This document shows, one piece after another, positions 41,895-49,714 of a stretch of 55,808 nucleotides of DNA. How positions within the stretch are numbered: position 1 is the first letter of the stretch; each line of letters opens with the position of its first letter. The DNA comes from Gammaproteobacteria bacterium. GTDB lineage: Bacteria; Pseudomonadota; Gammaproteobacteria; Ga0077554; Ga007554. The position numbers and the translations under genes are program-made. The notes below the pieces were generated by a model that did no database searches, was not told the DNA's origin, and saw nothing but the letters and a program-made list of their open reading frames with translations. The DNA lies in the NCBI GenBank assembly GCA_023266055.1, contig JAHFRW010000016.1, positions 1-55,808 on the forward strand, read 5' to 3'.

Positions 41895-42691
41895 CCCATT
41901 TGAACGCAGATGCAATAAAATCAATTCTGGAATTATCCAGCGCAGCACAACCCACGAATACATTTATCCCGACCATCGTCATGCCGCAGGGATGCACATT
42001 GGTTGATCTTGAAAAGTTCATGGACGCCCCGGCGCGCAAACGCGGGGTGTTTCGTACCGTTCGCATTGACGACTTCTGCATTTATGTTGACCACGAAAAA
42101 ACAAACGATACCGCAATATTCGTGGCCCCGGATGGAAAAAAAACGGTGGCCGTCATCGACTATGGCAATCATTCCTTCCCGCAATGGGGTGACCATCGCG
42201 CGACATTAACGTTGAAAGAAACCCCTGAATTTGAGGCGCTGCAAGCGCTGTGCAAACGCGAATTATCGCAGAGAGACATTATTGAATGGATAGAGGATTG
42301 GAGCGCGACAATAACGCCGCACATCAACGGCTCAGAAATAACACCCCTTGCCGCCATTACTGCACTACGCAAAGTAAAAATCGACCAGAAGGCCAGCGCC
42401 ACAGTAACCGATCAGAATTTTCAAGCGGCGCGCTCGACCATGGAAATGATCGAAGCAAGCAGCGCAGACGGCCCTTTGCCTAATGGACTAGATCTCACAT
42501 GCAACATTTACGAATCAACCGCCCTTCGTACTATCCGCACGCGACTGGCCATGAAAACTGGTGGCGACAAACCGTATTTCACCCTGAGAATAATAGCAAT
42601 TGAAATACATATGCGGGACATCGCCAATGAAATTCACGGCCGTATTAAATCCAAATTCCACGAAACTCGCGTGTTTATTGGGGAAATTTAG
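41891..42691 (+). CDS. DUF2303/YfdQ-family phage early protein
   Basis: 266 residues. TNTFIPTIVMPQGCTLVDLEKFM, IYVDHEKTNDTAIFVAPD and AVIDYGNHSFPQWGDHRATL are the hallmarks of the YfdQ/DUF2303 family found in early operons of many prophages. Its exact function is unknown. Its stop is directly followed by the first attC site of the cassette array. Confidence 0.8.
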   Translation: MTHLNADAIKSILELSSAAQPTNTFIPTIVMPQGCTLVDLEKFMDAPARKRGVFRTVRIDDFCIYVDHEKTNDTAIFVAPDGKKTVAVIDYGNHSFPQWGDHRATLTLKETPEFEALQALCKRELSQRDIIEWIEDWSATITPHINGSEITPLAAITALRKVKIDQKASATVTDQNFQAARSTMEMIEASSADGPLPNGLDLTCNIYESTALRTIRTRLAMKTGGDKPYFTLRIIAIEIHMRDIANEIHGRIKSKFHETRVFIGEI

Positions 42692-42692
42692 G

Positions 42693-42798
42693 TGATAACA
42701 ATGGATAAGCCGTGCCGAAGCTTATTAGATATGAGGTTAGAGAATATAAAAAAAATTAAGTGGCTGCGAAGCAGTCCAGCTTGAATGAATTGTTATGC
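42693..42798 (+). repeat. attC-type site 1
   Basis: 106 bp. The left end (ATAACAATGGATAAGC) pairs with the right end (GCTTGAATGAATTGTTAT). The right box is GTTATGC (42792-42798), the complement of GCATAAC. The interior holds a CTGC-GAA-GCAG stem. It follows the DUF2303 stop by one base. Confidence 0.7.
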
Positions 42799-42820
42799 GA
42801 TTTTAACTAAGGAGAAATAA

Positions 42821-43171
42821 ATGATTAACCACAGTGAAATGGTAAGGGCTTTGGCCAAAAATGGGGAAATAATCGCTCAGGAGATCGACGGGGACGATGC
42901 CCATCTGATGCACATGGCAGTAGGCGTTAGTGGCGAGGCTGGTGAGCTGCTAGATGCGATCAAGAAGAAGGTGATCTATCGCAAGCCGCTGAATATGGAA
43001 AACGTACTTGAAGAGCTTGGCGACATCGAGTTTTACATGGAAGGGTTGCGCCAAGGCATCGGCGTCACCCGCGATGAATGCCTGGCAGCCAACATCGCCA
43101 AGCTGGGCAAGCGATATGAGGGAATGCAATACACGGACAAAGCCGCGCAAGTCCGGGCGGATAAGGCATAA
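42821..43171 (+). CDS. MazG-like nucleotide pyrophosphohydrolase
   Basis: 116 residues; AAGGAG precedes ATG 42821. The all-alpha NTP pyrophosphatase signature is visible: GVSGEAGELLDAIKK and EELGDIEFYMEGL, with the metal-binding acidic residues. It would hydrolyse nucleoside triphosphates and may alter nucleotide or alarmone pools. First gene of the cassette array, with its stop inside the next attC. Confidence 0.85.
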   Translation: MINHSEMVRALAKNGEIIAQEIDGDDAHLMHMAVGVSGEAGELLDAIKKKVIYRKPLNMENVLEELGDIEFYMEGLRQGIGVTRDECLAANIAKLGKRYEGMQYTDKAAQVRADKA

Positions 43172-43251
43172 CAATCAAGTTAACTCGGCGGCTGAAAGCC
43201 GTCCGGCGACCGAAGGGAGCGAAAGTTGAACGTTGAACGTAGTTGTTAGGG
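43166..43251 (+). repeat. attC-type site 2
   Basis: 86 bp from GCATAAC (43166-43172) to GTTAGGG (43245-43251). The flanks (AACAATCAAGTTAAC and GTTGAACGTAGTTGTTA) are imperfect complements, and the core has a GGC-TGAAA-GCC stem. Confidence 0.7.
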
Positions 43252-43258
43252 GTGAAGT

Positions 43259-43507
43259 ATGCTGAAAGTTTTATGTTTTTTGAGAGCGGTGGCGGCTGTG
43301 TGTTTGCTGTTGATTGCGATTGCGACAATAGGGACGTTTTGGGTAATACAAAATAGTCGAGAACGTGCGGATTGTTATAAACGTGTAGTCGATATAGCCG
43401 ATTGTGAACAGCCTGGGCGTGTAGAGCGGTTTATCCGTGGCGCACTAGCTCCTAACGCCATTGAATTAACGGGCCGAGGGAGCGAAGCTCCCGAAGGTCC
43501 GCGTTGA
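43259..43507 (+). CDS. small membrane protein, cassette gene 2
   Basis: 82 residues from ATG 43259 (GGGG upstream). One membrane segment (AAVCLLLIAIATIGTFWVI), then a short domain with two Cys (ADCYKRVVDIADCEQPG). The C-terminus runs into the attC site (LTGRGSEAPEGPR), as cassette genes often do. Function unknown. Confidence 0.55.
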   Translation: MLKVLCFLRAVAAVCLLLIAIATIGTFWVIQNSRERADCYKRVVDIADCEQPGRVERFIRGALAPNAIELTGRGSEAPEGPR

Positions 43508-43521
43508 ATGATTAGTTGGGC
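43450..43521 (+). repeat. attC-type site 3
   Basis: 72 bp from TCCTAAC (43450-43456) to GTTGGGC (43515-43521). Central perfect hairpin GGGAGC-GAA-GCTCCC. The flanks (CATTGAATTAACG and CGTTGAATG) pair imperfectly. Confidence 0.75.
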
Positions 43522-43540
43522 ACTGGCCCGGAGAGGAAAG

Positions 43541-43780
43541 ATGATGACCGAAGCACAGCGTGAAATAATGCGGCACACGCTTGGCTTGAACCGCCGAGAT
43601 AGTGAATACCGCAACCATTTTGTGACAGGGCCGGGAAGCGCGGATTATCCTCACTGCGAAGCGATGGTAGCCGCAGGATTGATGGAGAAGCGCACCGGCA
43701 ATGTGCTCAGTGGCGGCGATGACATCTACAGCGTAACGGATGCAGGGCGGGCTGCGCTGAAGGTGCCCAACGCGCATTGA
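43541..43780 (+). CDS. conserved phage protein, cassette gene 3
   Basis: 79 residues from ATG 43541 (GGAGAGG upstream; the adjacent ATG is also possible). QREIMRHTLGLNRRDSEYRN, VTGPGSADYPHCEAMVAAGLM and YSVTDAGRAAL resemble a small winged-helix-like protein common in phages. Function unknown. Confidence 0.65.
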   Translation: MMTEAQREIMRHTLGLNRRDSEYRNHFVTGPGSADYPHCEAMVAAGLMEKRTGNVLSGGDDIYSVTDAGRAALKVPNAH

Positions 43781-43831
43781 ATTAACGGGCGACCCGCTTG
43801 CGGGGCGTCCACGTTGAATGAATTGTTAGGC
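43765..43831 (+). repeat. attC-type site 4 (closest to consensus)
   Basis: 67 bp from GCCCAAC (43765-43771) to GTTAGGC (43825-43831), both exact matches to integron RYYYAAC and GTTRRRY boxes. Inner arms GCATTGAATTAACG and CGTTGAATGAATT are complementary with extra bases, and a CCGC-TTG-CGGG stem closes the loop. Confidence 0.85.
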
Positions 43832-43849
43832 GGTAAATTGGAGGAATAT

Positions 43850-44056
43850 ATGGATAACAAAGTGCTCGCACAAAAATTAAAAGATGGCCCTTATGTCTCT
43901 GGAGCACGAGAAGCGATGCTTGATGCAGCGGAGCGGCTGAATCGGATGGACGAGCTGATTGCGGTCGCAGACACCGCGCAGGCGCTGCTATCTGGACGCC
44001 CAGAACTAGACACGCTGCGATTTACCTTGTCTGGATTGCTGCCGCCTAACGTTTGA
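43850..44056 (+). CDS. small helical protein, cassette gene 4
   Basis: 68 residues from ATG 43850 after GGAGG. Helical sequence (VLAQKLKDGPYVSGAREAML, ELIAVADTAQALLSG). No recognised family. Its stop lies in the next attC. Confidence 0.55.
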   Translation: MDNKVLAQKLKDGPYVSGAREAMLDAAERLNRMDELIAVADTAQALLSGRPELDTLRFTLSGLLPPNV

Positions 44057-44106
44057 ATTCAGGTGCGGGCGGCTTTTCGCCCGTCCGGTGGAATGACGTG
44101 TTAGCG
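44044..44106 (+). repeat. attC-type site 5
   Basis: 63 bp from GCCTAAC (44044-44050) to GTTAGCG (44100-44106). The arms pair imperfectly (GTTTGAATTCAGG and CCGGTGGAATGACG), and the loop stem is GGGCG-GCTTTT-CGCCC. Confidence 0.75.
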
Positions 44107-44123
44107 GGCTTTTTGGAGGGAAT

Positions 44124-44444
44124 ATGAGTAAAGACGTTGAATGCCATTACTGTGGCGCGGACGTGGAAATAAACCACGACGACGGCTACGGCTACGAGGA
44201 AGACGGGAACTATGAACAGGAATGCCCGGACTGTGAAAAGATGTTTGCCTACACGACTTGGATAAGCGTCCACCACGAGGCAAAGAAAGCAGACTGCCTG
44301 AACGGGGCACCGCACCGATACGAAAAGACCACCACTTACCCGCCAAAGTTTGCACGGATGCGTTGTGTGGACTGTGGGCATGAAACGGCCTTGCCCGCTA
44401 ACGCGTATTATACACCAATGGCTATAAATGATAGAAACATATAA
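44124..44444 (+). CDS. zinc-ribbon phage protein, cassette gene 5
   Basis: 106 residues from ATG 44124 after GGAGGG. Two Cys pairs near the start (CHYCGADVEIN, CPDCEKMF) and one near the end (CVDCGHE), with acidic DDGYGYEEDG between. It looks like a small double zinc ribbon. It runs over a final attC half-site and overlaps the next gene. Confidence 0.6.
   Translation: MSKDVECHYCGADVEINHDDGYGYEEDGNYEQECPDCEKMFAYTTWISVHHEAKKADCLNGAPHRYEKTTTYPPKFARMRCVDCGHETALPANAYYTPMAINDRNI
44396..44402 (+). repeat. attC half-site (CGCTAAC) with no right arm
   Basis: Matches the left box of attC and complements GTTAGCG of site 5, but no GTTRRRY partner follows before the next gene. It marks the right end of the array or a truncated site. 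Confidence 0.45.
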
Positions 44445-44655
44445 ATACCTATTAAACAAATACGGGGTGACGCTCGATACTCGCGCACTCGCGGAGGTTT
44501 GCCATTATGGGTCAAGCAAGTCCGTGCTGAATGCGATCAGCCGCGAAACATTTCCAGTCCGCACGTTCGTCATGGGGAAACGGCGGGTCGCCGATTATCG
44601 CGATGTGGCTAACTATCTCGATTCGATCTACCAATCTTCGAAGCCAGCCGCGTGA
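44428..44655 (+). CDS. small HTH protein, excisionase candidate
   Basis: 75 residues (LLNKYGVTLDTRALAEVC, VRTFVMGKRRVADYRDVANYLD), a winged-helix pattern as in phage excisionase/AlpA-like or PrtN-like regulators. It is convergent with and overlaps the integrase 3' end by 47 bp, a position typical of recombination directionality factors. Confidence 0.6.
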   Translation: MIETYKYLLNKYGVTLDTRALAEVCHYGSSKSVLNAISRETFPVRTFVMGKRRVADYRDVANYLDSIYQSSKPAA

Positions 44656-45592
44656 TATCGATATGTGTATATCGCTTCAGGCTTTTCCAGTCGTCATGGC
44701 CAGTAATGCTTGCCACCTCCTCGATGGACAACCCGCGCTCGAAAAATCGGCTGGTCGCCTCGTGGCGAAGGTCGTGAAATCGTAAATCAGCAATGTTATT
44801 CGCCGCACAAATCCGCGCGAATGCCTGTGAAATTGAATCAGGCCGCATCCCCCATACCAAGCCATTATCCCGAACTGGGAGCGCCACCACTATCTGCATA
44901 GCCCGCTCGCTCAGCGGAATAGTTCTGGCCTTGTCCGTTTTTGTCTCAGGCACTCGCAATAAATTGCCGTGGCGGTGATTAATATGCTGTGCCGCAATCT
45001 CGCCCCGCCGCATGCCCGTTTCAATGGCGTATTCGATCAACGGCCCCAGGCGCGACGCATATAGAAGGATAATCTCCGACATCGCTGGCCGACGCTCACG
45101 CCTCACGCCAGGCTTGAGCGTTTTTGTAACCTTCAACACCCCTTTGGCCGCATGCACTGGGTTCGCTTTGAGATCAATTCCCCATAACGCAATGGCAGCA
45201 TCAATCACCACAGACAGGGTGCCCATCTCTTTCCGCACCGCATCAGCCCCCACGGACGTGAGTCGCGCATCAACAAAACCCATGACTTGCTGCGGGCCAA
45301 GGTCGCTCATAAAATAATGACCGAGATGGCGATCCAGGATGCTGATGCGGCTGCGCTCCTTGGCGCAGGATCGCTTACGCGGCGAGATGGTATCAAGGTA
45401 GCGGGCAAGGACGGATGACAGCAGCACGCGCGCGGCACTGGGCGTGACGGCCTGTGTGTGGATCATTTCATCCTGCTGGCTCGCCCATCGCTCGGCCAAG
45501 TATTTTTTCGGGAACACCTTGGATGTGGTAGCATGCCCCTTGCGGCGCACGATGGCCTGCCAGCCGGTAGGGGTTTTTCTTACAGTGGGCAT
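44609..45592 (-). CDS. tyrosine-type phage integrase
   Basis: 327 residues from ATG 45592 (MPTVRKTPTGWQ), preferred over an upstream ATG because the longer frame crosses the attachment region. N-terminal arm-binding domain (TSKVFPKKYLAERWASQQ). Catalytic domain with Arg in ETGMRRGEIA, HxxR in LRFHDLRHEATS and the His/Tyr end (TGHDDWKSLKRYTHI, Tyr nucleophile). It integrates the phage at tRNA-Arg. Confidence 0.93.
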   Translation of the reverse strand: MPTVRKTPTGWQAIVRRKGHATTSKVFPKKYLAERWASQQDEMIHTQAVTPSAARVLLSSVLARYLDTISPRKRSCAKERSRISILDRHLGHYFMSDLGPQQVMGFVDARLTSVGADAVRKEMGTLSVVIDAAIALWGIDLKANPVHAAKGVLKVTKTLKPGVRRERRPAMSEIILLYASRLGPLIEYAIETGMRRGEIAAQHINHRHGNLLRVPETKTDKARTIPLSERAMQIVVALPVRDNGLVWGMRPDSISQAFARICAANNIADLRFHDLRHEATSRFFERGLSIEEVASITGHDDWKSLKRYTHIDITRLASKIGRSNRDS

Positions 45593-45698
45593 GTCCACGA
45601 TAATAGCAGCGTGTCCAATTCCATGTCCAACGGCAAAAGTTGCCAAAGCGTAAATACGTGGAAAATAAGGGAATAAAATTAATGGACACAAATGGACA
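45592..45698. promoter_or_regulatory. five RTGTCCAW motifs beside integrase start
   Basis: TGTCCA at 45592, 45612 and 45624 on the plus strand and inverted (TGGACA) at 45683 and 45693. One more copy lies at 7973 near the left end. They could be arm-type integrase sites in attP. Inference from repetition and place. Confidence 0.5.
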
Positions 45699-45753
45699 TA
45701 AACTAATTTAACCGGCCTAAAAAATAACGTAACATACTGATTTTATACAAAAA

Positions 45754-45798
45754 GCCCCGGTAGCTCAGATGGATAGAGCATCCCCCTCCTAAGGGGAA
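45754..45798 (+). repeat. attR: core repeat inside tRNA-Arg
   Basis: Same 45 bp as 7873-7917. Here it is continued by the host 3' half, giving a complete tRNA. The preceding bases are phage-derived. Confidence 0.95.
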
Positions 45799-45830
45799 GG
45801 TCAGCCGTTCGAATCGGCTTCGGGGCACCA
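45754..45830 (+). tRNA. tRNA-Arg (anticodon CCU)
   Basis: 77-base cloverleaf: acceptor GCCCCGG with its complement CGGGGC before ACCA, anticodon loop CTCCTAA (anticodon CCT), T arm GTTCGAATC, CCA encoded. It reads AGG codons. Its 5' half and upstream promoter region now come from the prophage. Confidence 0.97.
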
Positions 45831-45950
45831 TATCTCTACCCCAGATTAACCCATCATTTTGCTACCAACCTCCATATGTGTTTGCATTTGTGTCTGGCAA
45901 GTCATGCAAAAATCGCCCACATACCTCGCCTGATCATTGGACATCGAAAT

Positions 45951-45978
45951 AAAAAAAGGGGCTTGCGCCCCTTTTTTT
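45951..45978. terminator. bidirectional intrinsic terminator
   Basis: A7-GGGGC-TTGC-GCCCC-T7: a symmetrical hairpin that can end pstS transcripts (leftward) and tRNA-Arg transcripts (rightward). Confidence 0.85.
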
Positions 45979-46003
45979 GCTGCTATTTTTTTACAGTAGA
46001 ACC

Positions 46004-47020
46004 TTACAGCTTGGCTTCACGCGTCAGTAGCTCTTCCACTGTCAAACCGACCTCAGACTTACCCCCAAACACAGTGCCAAGCTTACGGTTTTTGAAGTGT
46101 TCCAAACTCAAGGTGTAGGCTTTGGCAGGTAATGGCACATAACTGACTTCTTTCACCAGTTTGGCGGCTTGCTTCAGGTAAAATTCCACAAATTCTTTTA
46201 CTTCTGGTTTATCCAGGGATTTGGCGCTGACATAAATGAAGATCGGGCGTGATAACGGTTGATAAGTACCGTCATTCACTGTTTGTTGCGATGGCATGAC
46301 AGGACCCTTGCCACCATCAATCGGGACTGCCTTTAATTTTTCGGCATTTTCGGCATAATACGCGTATCCAAAATAACCTAAAGCATTTTTTTCGCCCACT
46401 ATACCTTTCACCAATACACTATCATCTTCGCTGGCGGTATAATCCCCGCGGCTGGATTTGGATTTACCGGTGACGGCCTCGGTAAAATAATCAAATGTAC
46501 CTGAATCTGAACCCGCGCCAAACAGCACCAAAGGCTTATCTGGCCATTCAGGGCGCACCTGTTTCCAGGTGGTGATGGTGCCTTGGGCGGCCGGTTCCCA
46601 CATTTTCTTCAAGTCTGCGATAGTCAAGCTCTTTACCCAATCATTTTTGGGGTTGATGACCACTGTCAAGGCATCATAAGCGACCGGCAATTCGATGTAT
46701 TGAATGCCCGCTTCACGGCAAGCGTCCATTTCCTTTTTCACGATGGGACGGGACGCATCCGCAATATCTATTTCACCACGGCAGAATTTCTTGAAACCGC
46801 CACCCGTGCCAGAGATACCCACCGTCACATTTACGGCACCGCGCTTGGCCGCCTGAAATTCCTCAGCCACGGCTTCGGTAATCGGAAACACTGTGCTGGA
46901 ACCATCAATCTTAACGACCGGAGCCGCATTGGCCAAGGCACTCACGCCCAACACACCTGCCACACCCGTCAGCCACAAGGTCATCGCACCCAAACTCTTT
47001 GCCATTTTAATTGTGCCCAT
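46004..47020 (-). CDS. pstS: phosphate-binding protein PstS
   Basis: 338 residues. Signal peptide (GAMTLWLTGVAGVLGVSALANA), then phosphate-binding loops IDGSSTVFPI, GISGTGGGF and GSDSGT. It binds periplasmic phosphate for the Pst ABC transporter. The pstCAB genes are not in this window. A Pho box lies upstream and phoR-phoB are next. Confidence 0.95.
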   Translation of the reverse strand: MGTIKMAKSLGAMTLWLTGVAGVLGVSALANAAPVVKIDGSSTVFPITEAVAEEFQAAKRGAVNVTVGISGTGGGFKKFCRGEIDIADASRPIVKKEMDACREAGIQYIELPVAYDALTVVINPKNDWVKSLTIADLKKMWEPAAQGTITTWKQVRPEWPDKPLVLFGAGSDSGTFDYFTEAVTGKSKSSRGDYTASEDDSVLVKGIVGEKNALGYFGYAYYAENAEKLKAVPIDGGKGPVMPSQQTVNDGTYQPLSRPIFIYVSAKSLDKPEVKEFVEFYLKQAAKLVKEVSYVPLPAKAYTLSLEHFKNRKLGTVFGGKSEVGLTVEELLTREAKL

Positions 47021-47093
47021 CTAAGAAATATCCTCCCAAGGTTAAAAATGTCCGCTTCGATAGTCTGAACTATCGCTACTATCGCAGAAAATT

Positions 47094-47111
47094 ATGACAA
47101 TTTAATGACAG
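47094..47111 (-). promoter_or_regulatory. Pho box of pstS
   Basis: Minus strand CTGTCAT-TAAA-TTGTCAT: two near-consensus PhoB half-sites 11 bp apart, 74 bp before pstS. Confidence 0.85.
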
Positions 47112-47141
47112 TCTGGTAACAATCGCCTCACTGGACACCCT

Positions 47142-48473
47142 TCAATTGATGGCCTCACTCCGTATTGTAAGTATCAATGGAAAGTCGCAGACAAAGGTAC
47201 TACCCTTGCCCGGCGCGCTGATAATATGCAGGTGTGCATCGTGGCGGTTAAGCACATGCTTGACAATTGCCAAGCCCAAACCGGTACCACCACTTTCACG
47301 TGAACGTGCCGTATCAACGCGGTAAAATCGTTCTGTCAGACGTGGGATATGCTCAGCAGAAATACCTACACCCGTATCACTCACCTCAAGATGGGCGCCT
47401 GTGGCATCGGCGTACCAACGCACATTGATCCTGCCTTGGGGGGGGGTGTACTGCACAGCGTTGAAAATCAGATTCGAGAATGCACTGCGTAATTCCGTAT
47501 TATTACCCTGTAATCGCACATGGGGATCAGCCTCGACAGAAATGGTATGGCGCAACTCACCACGCAGGGTCCCGCTTAATACCACCGCCTCTTCACCTAT
47601 CATTGTCAACATATCGGAAACCGGAATAATCTCACGACGATGCATACCTTTATCCATTTCAAGGCGTGACAACAACAACAGCTCGTCAACCAGATGCTGC
47701 ATGCGCGACGCCTCTTTCCGCATCAAATACACAGAACGTCCCCATTGCTGGGCCCATTGCGGTGGATAGTAGCTATCATCTTCACTCATGGTTTCAAGAA
47801 ATCCACTAATGACCGTAAGCGGTGTACGAAGTTCATGGGAAACATTGGCAACAAAATCACGGCGCACCTGATCCAGCCGGTAAATGGGCGTAATATCACG
47901 GGCTATCAGCAGTAAATGCTCTTTGCCATAACGCACGATGCGTACTGCAAGCATGACCTGCTCATTAACAGGCGAAGGAAATTGCACGGTACCCGAATAG
48001 TCACCCGCTGTGAGAAATTCGGCAAATGCCGGATGCCGCACCAGATTGGCAATCCGCTGACCCATATCCTGGGGAGCACGCAAGCCAAAGGATATTCCTG
48101 CGGCTTCATTCCACCATTCGATCTCGCCCTGCACACCCAATACTACGGTAGCATCGGGCATGATGGCTGTTGCTTCCTGAAAGCGTTGCAACATGCGAAT
48201 AATACGACGCCGTCGCAAACGATTACGTTGTTGCAGGCGATACACATTATAAAAAACATCGCCCCATACTCCCCATACTTCCGGGGGATGAAATCGCCGA
48301 CCTTCCTCGAACCAACGCTGGAAACGTGCCAGATTAAACAAATGCCAGGCCAGATACGCCAACACGCCCAGCAATAAAAAGAATGCCACGTGATCCATCA
48401 GCAGGCCGAGAATCAACAACAACAAGGCGAGGCCGGCAACTCTGTGTATCTCGCTTAATACAGACTCAGACAA
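47142..48473 (-). CDS. phoR: phosphate sensor histidine kinase PhoR
   Basis: 443 residues. Two N-terminal membrane segments (GLALLLLILGLLMDHVAFFLLLG), a PAS domain (about 95-200), the phospho-His box VSHELRTPLTV and an ATPase domain with N box (AFSNLIFNAVQYTP) and G boxes (DTGVGIS, GGTGLGLAIVK). It phosphorylates PhoB when phosphate is low. Confidence 0.95.
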   Translation of the reverse strand: MSESVLSEIHRVAGLALLLLILGLLMDHVAFFLLLGVLAYLAWHLFNLARFQRWFEEGRRFHPPEVWGVWGDVFYNVYRLQQRNRLRRRRIIRMLQRFQEATAIMPDATVVLGVQGEIEWWNEAAGISFGLRAPQDMGQRIANLVRHPAFAEFLTAGDYSGTVQFPSPVNEQVMLAVRIVRYGKEHLLLIARDITPIYRLDQVRRDFVANVSHELRTPLTVISGFLETMSEDDSYYPPQWAQQWGRSVYLMRKEASRMQHLVDELLLLSRLEMDKGMHRREIIPVSDMLTMIGEEAVVLSGTLRGELRHTISVEADPHVRLQGNNTELRSAFSNLIFNAVQYTPPQGRINVRWYADATGAHLEVSDTGVGISAEHIPRLTERFYRVDTARSRESGGTGLGLAIVKHVLNRHDAHLHIISAPGKGSTFVCDFPLILTIRSEAIN

Positions 48474-48653
48474 TTAGGCACCTCTATCCAGAATTCAATC
48501 AAGCCACACTGTCAAATAATCATCAGCAAAAAAAGCCACTCCTCCTGCCTTGCAGCGATTGATATGCGGTGCCTCTATTCTGAATCCAGGCAAATATATG
48601 GAAAAATCACCGTCAACGCCGCCGCTGACCGGGTGGATGAAAATACCCGGCGA

Positions 48654-49343
48654 TTAATCGTGTGCCGAAAACCGGTATCCGGTTCCTCTCACGGTTTGGA
48701 TCAGGTGATCATGACCGTGCCCGGAAAGTGCCTTACGCAAACGACGAATATGAACATCCACGGTACGCTCTTCGATATAAACATCCGTGCCCCATACCTT
48801 ATCGAGCAACTGCCCCCGACTATAGACACGCTCGGGATGGGCCATAAAAAAATGCAGCATCCGAAACTCGGTAGGCCCCAAGTCTATCGCATTACCGTGC
48901 GCAGTAACACGATGCCCACCGGGATCAAGCCGCAATCCCGCTATTTCCACCGCCTTATCCTGAGACTCCGGCATAGCGCGACGCAGTACGGCCTTGATAC
49001 GCGCAACCAATTCACGTGGGGAAAAGGGTTTGGTTACGTAATCGTCAGCGCCCACTTCAAATCCCTGGATTTTATCCATCTCATCACTCCGTGCCGTGAG
49101 CATAATGATGGGGATACGCCGACTACTTGCGGCATTTTTCAAACGCCGTGTAAAATCAATGCCGCTTAAGCCGGGGATCATCCAATCGATCAACGCCAAA
49201 TCCGGCACCCGTTGAGCAATCATGGTCTGTGCCTGTGCGGCATCACCTGCCGCCATGATAACAAAACCCGCCCGTTCGAGGGCGAACACAATCATCTCGC
49301 GTATCGCAGGTTCATCCTCAACAACCAGTATTGTGCCGGACAT
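48654..49343 (-). CDS. phoB: phosphate response regulator PhoB
   Basis: 229 residues. Receiver domain (EDEPAIRE, phospho-Asp in [23 protein letters not shown]) and winged-helix DNA-binding domain ([31 protein letters not shown]). Activates pst and other Pho genes. 180 bp separate it from phoR. Confidence 0.97.
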   Translation of the reverse strand: MSGTILVVEDEPAIREMIVFALERAGFVIMAAGDAAQAQTMIAQRVPDLALIDWMIPGLSGIDFTRRLKNAASSRRIPIIMLTARSDEMDKIQGFEVGADDYVTKPFSPRELVARIKAVLRRAMPESQDKAVEIAGLRLDPGGHRVTAHGNAIDLGPTEFRMLHFFMAHPERVYSRGQLLDKVWGTDVYIEERTVDVHIRRLRKALSGHGHDHLIQTVRGTGYRFSAHD

Positions 49344-49560
49344 AAGTCATCTCTCAAAGAAGTAGCGAATAATCCTGGAATGGAACTCTCAACCTATAAA
49401 AAACGAAAACATGGCCTTGTAACGCGGGATCGCCCCTTTTATCTAAAGCTGAAAATAGCGGCACATCCCTGTGCCGCAGGAACCTCGAATATTGGTGAGG
49501 TTCCCTATAAAAATCATTCAGACGTAGACCAATATTTCAGAAGTATTACACTCAAAGAAT

Positions 49561-49578
49561 GTTACAGACGTATGACAC
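49561..49578 (-). promoter_or_regulatory. Pho box upstream of phoB
   Basis: Minus strand GTGTCAT-ACGT-CTGTAAC, two PhoB half-sites. It is 218 bp from phoB, so a long leader or an intervening promoter is implied. No confident protein gene is seen in 49344-49827. Confidence 0.6.
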
Positions 49579-49714
49579 GGCAAAAAAATGTTGTTTCAGC
49601 ACGGTATTTTGACACGGCATCACAGGCTTGACTTTGAAAGGGGGCATCCAACGCCAAAGATTTGGCATAAAAATATCTACCTAATTGTATTTTAAAGAAA
49701 TAATAATATGGCAT

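Larger units (their letters stand above)
7873..45798. mobile_element. integrated siphovirus-type prophage (lambda-like head-tail genes)
   Basis: The element is bounded by 45-bp direct repeats of the tRNA-Arg 5' half. It carries an integrase at its right end and a full set of head, tail, lysis, replication and lysogeny genes. TerL (GpA type), lambda-type portal, HK97-type protease-capsid, G/GT frameshift chaperones, tape measure and J-like tip protein indicate a long non-contractile tail. No obvious inactivating mutation was seen in the core genes, so it may be inducible. Confidence 0.95.

Noticed and set aside
44609-45592. The integrase as an integron integrase (IntI) for the cassettes
   Set aside because: Its position, size and motifs are those of a phage integrase. 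I see no IntI-specific insertion between the catalytic motifs and no attI next to it.
45936-45941. Another TGGACA motif
   Set aside because: It lies beyond the attachment core in host sequence, so it is probably chance.
49381-49631. An 83-codon plus-strand frame upstream of phoB
   Set aside because: Weak ribosome site, Lys/Arg-rich sequence without a recognisable pattern, and a Pho box lies within it.
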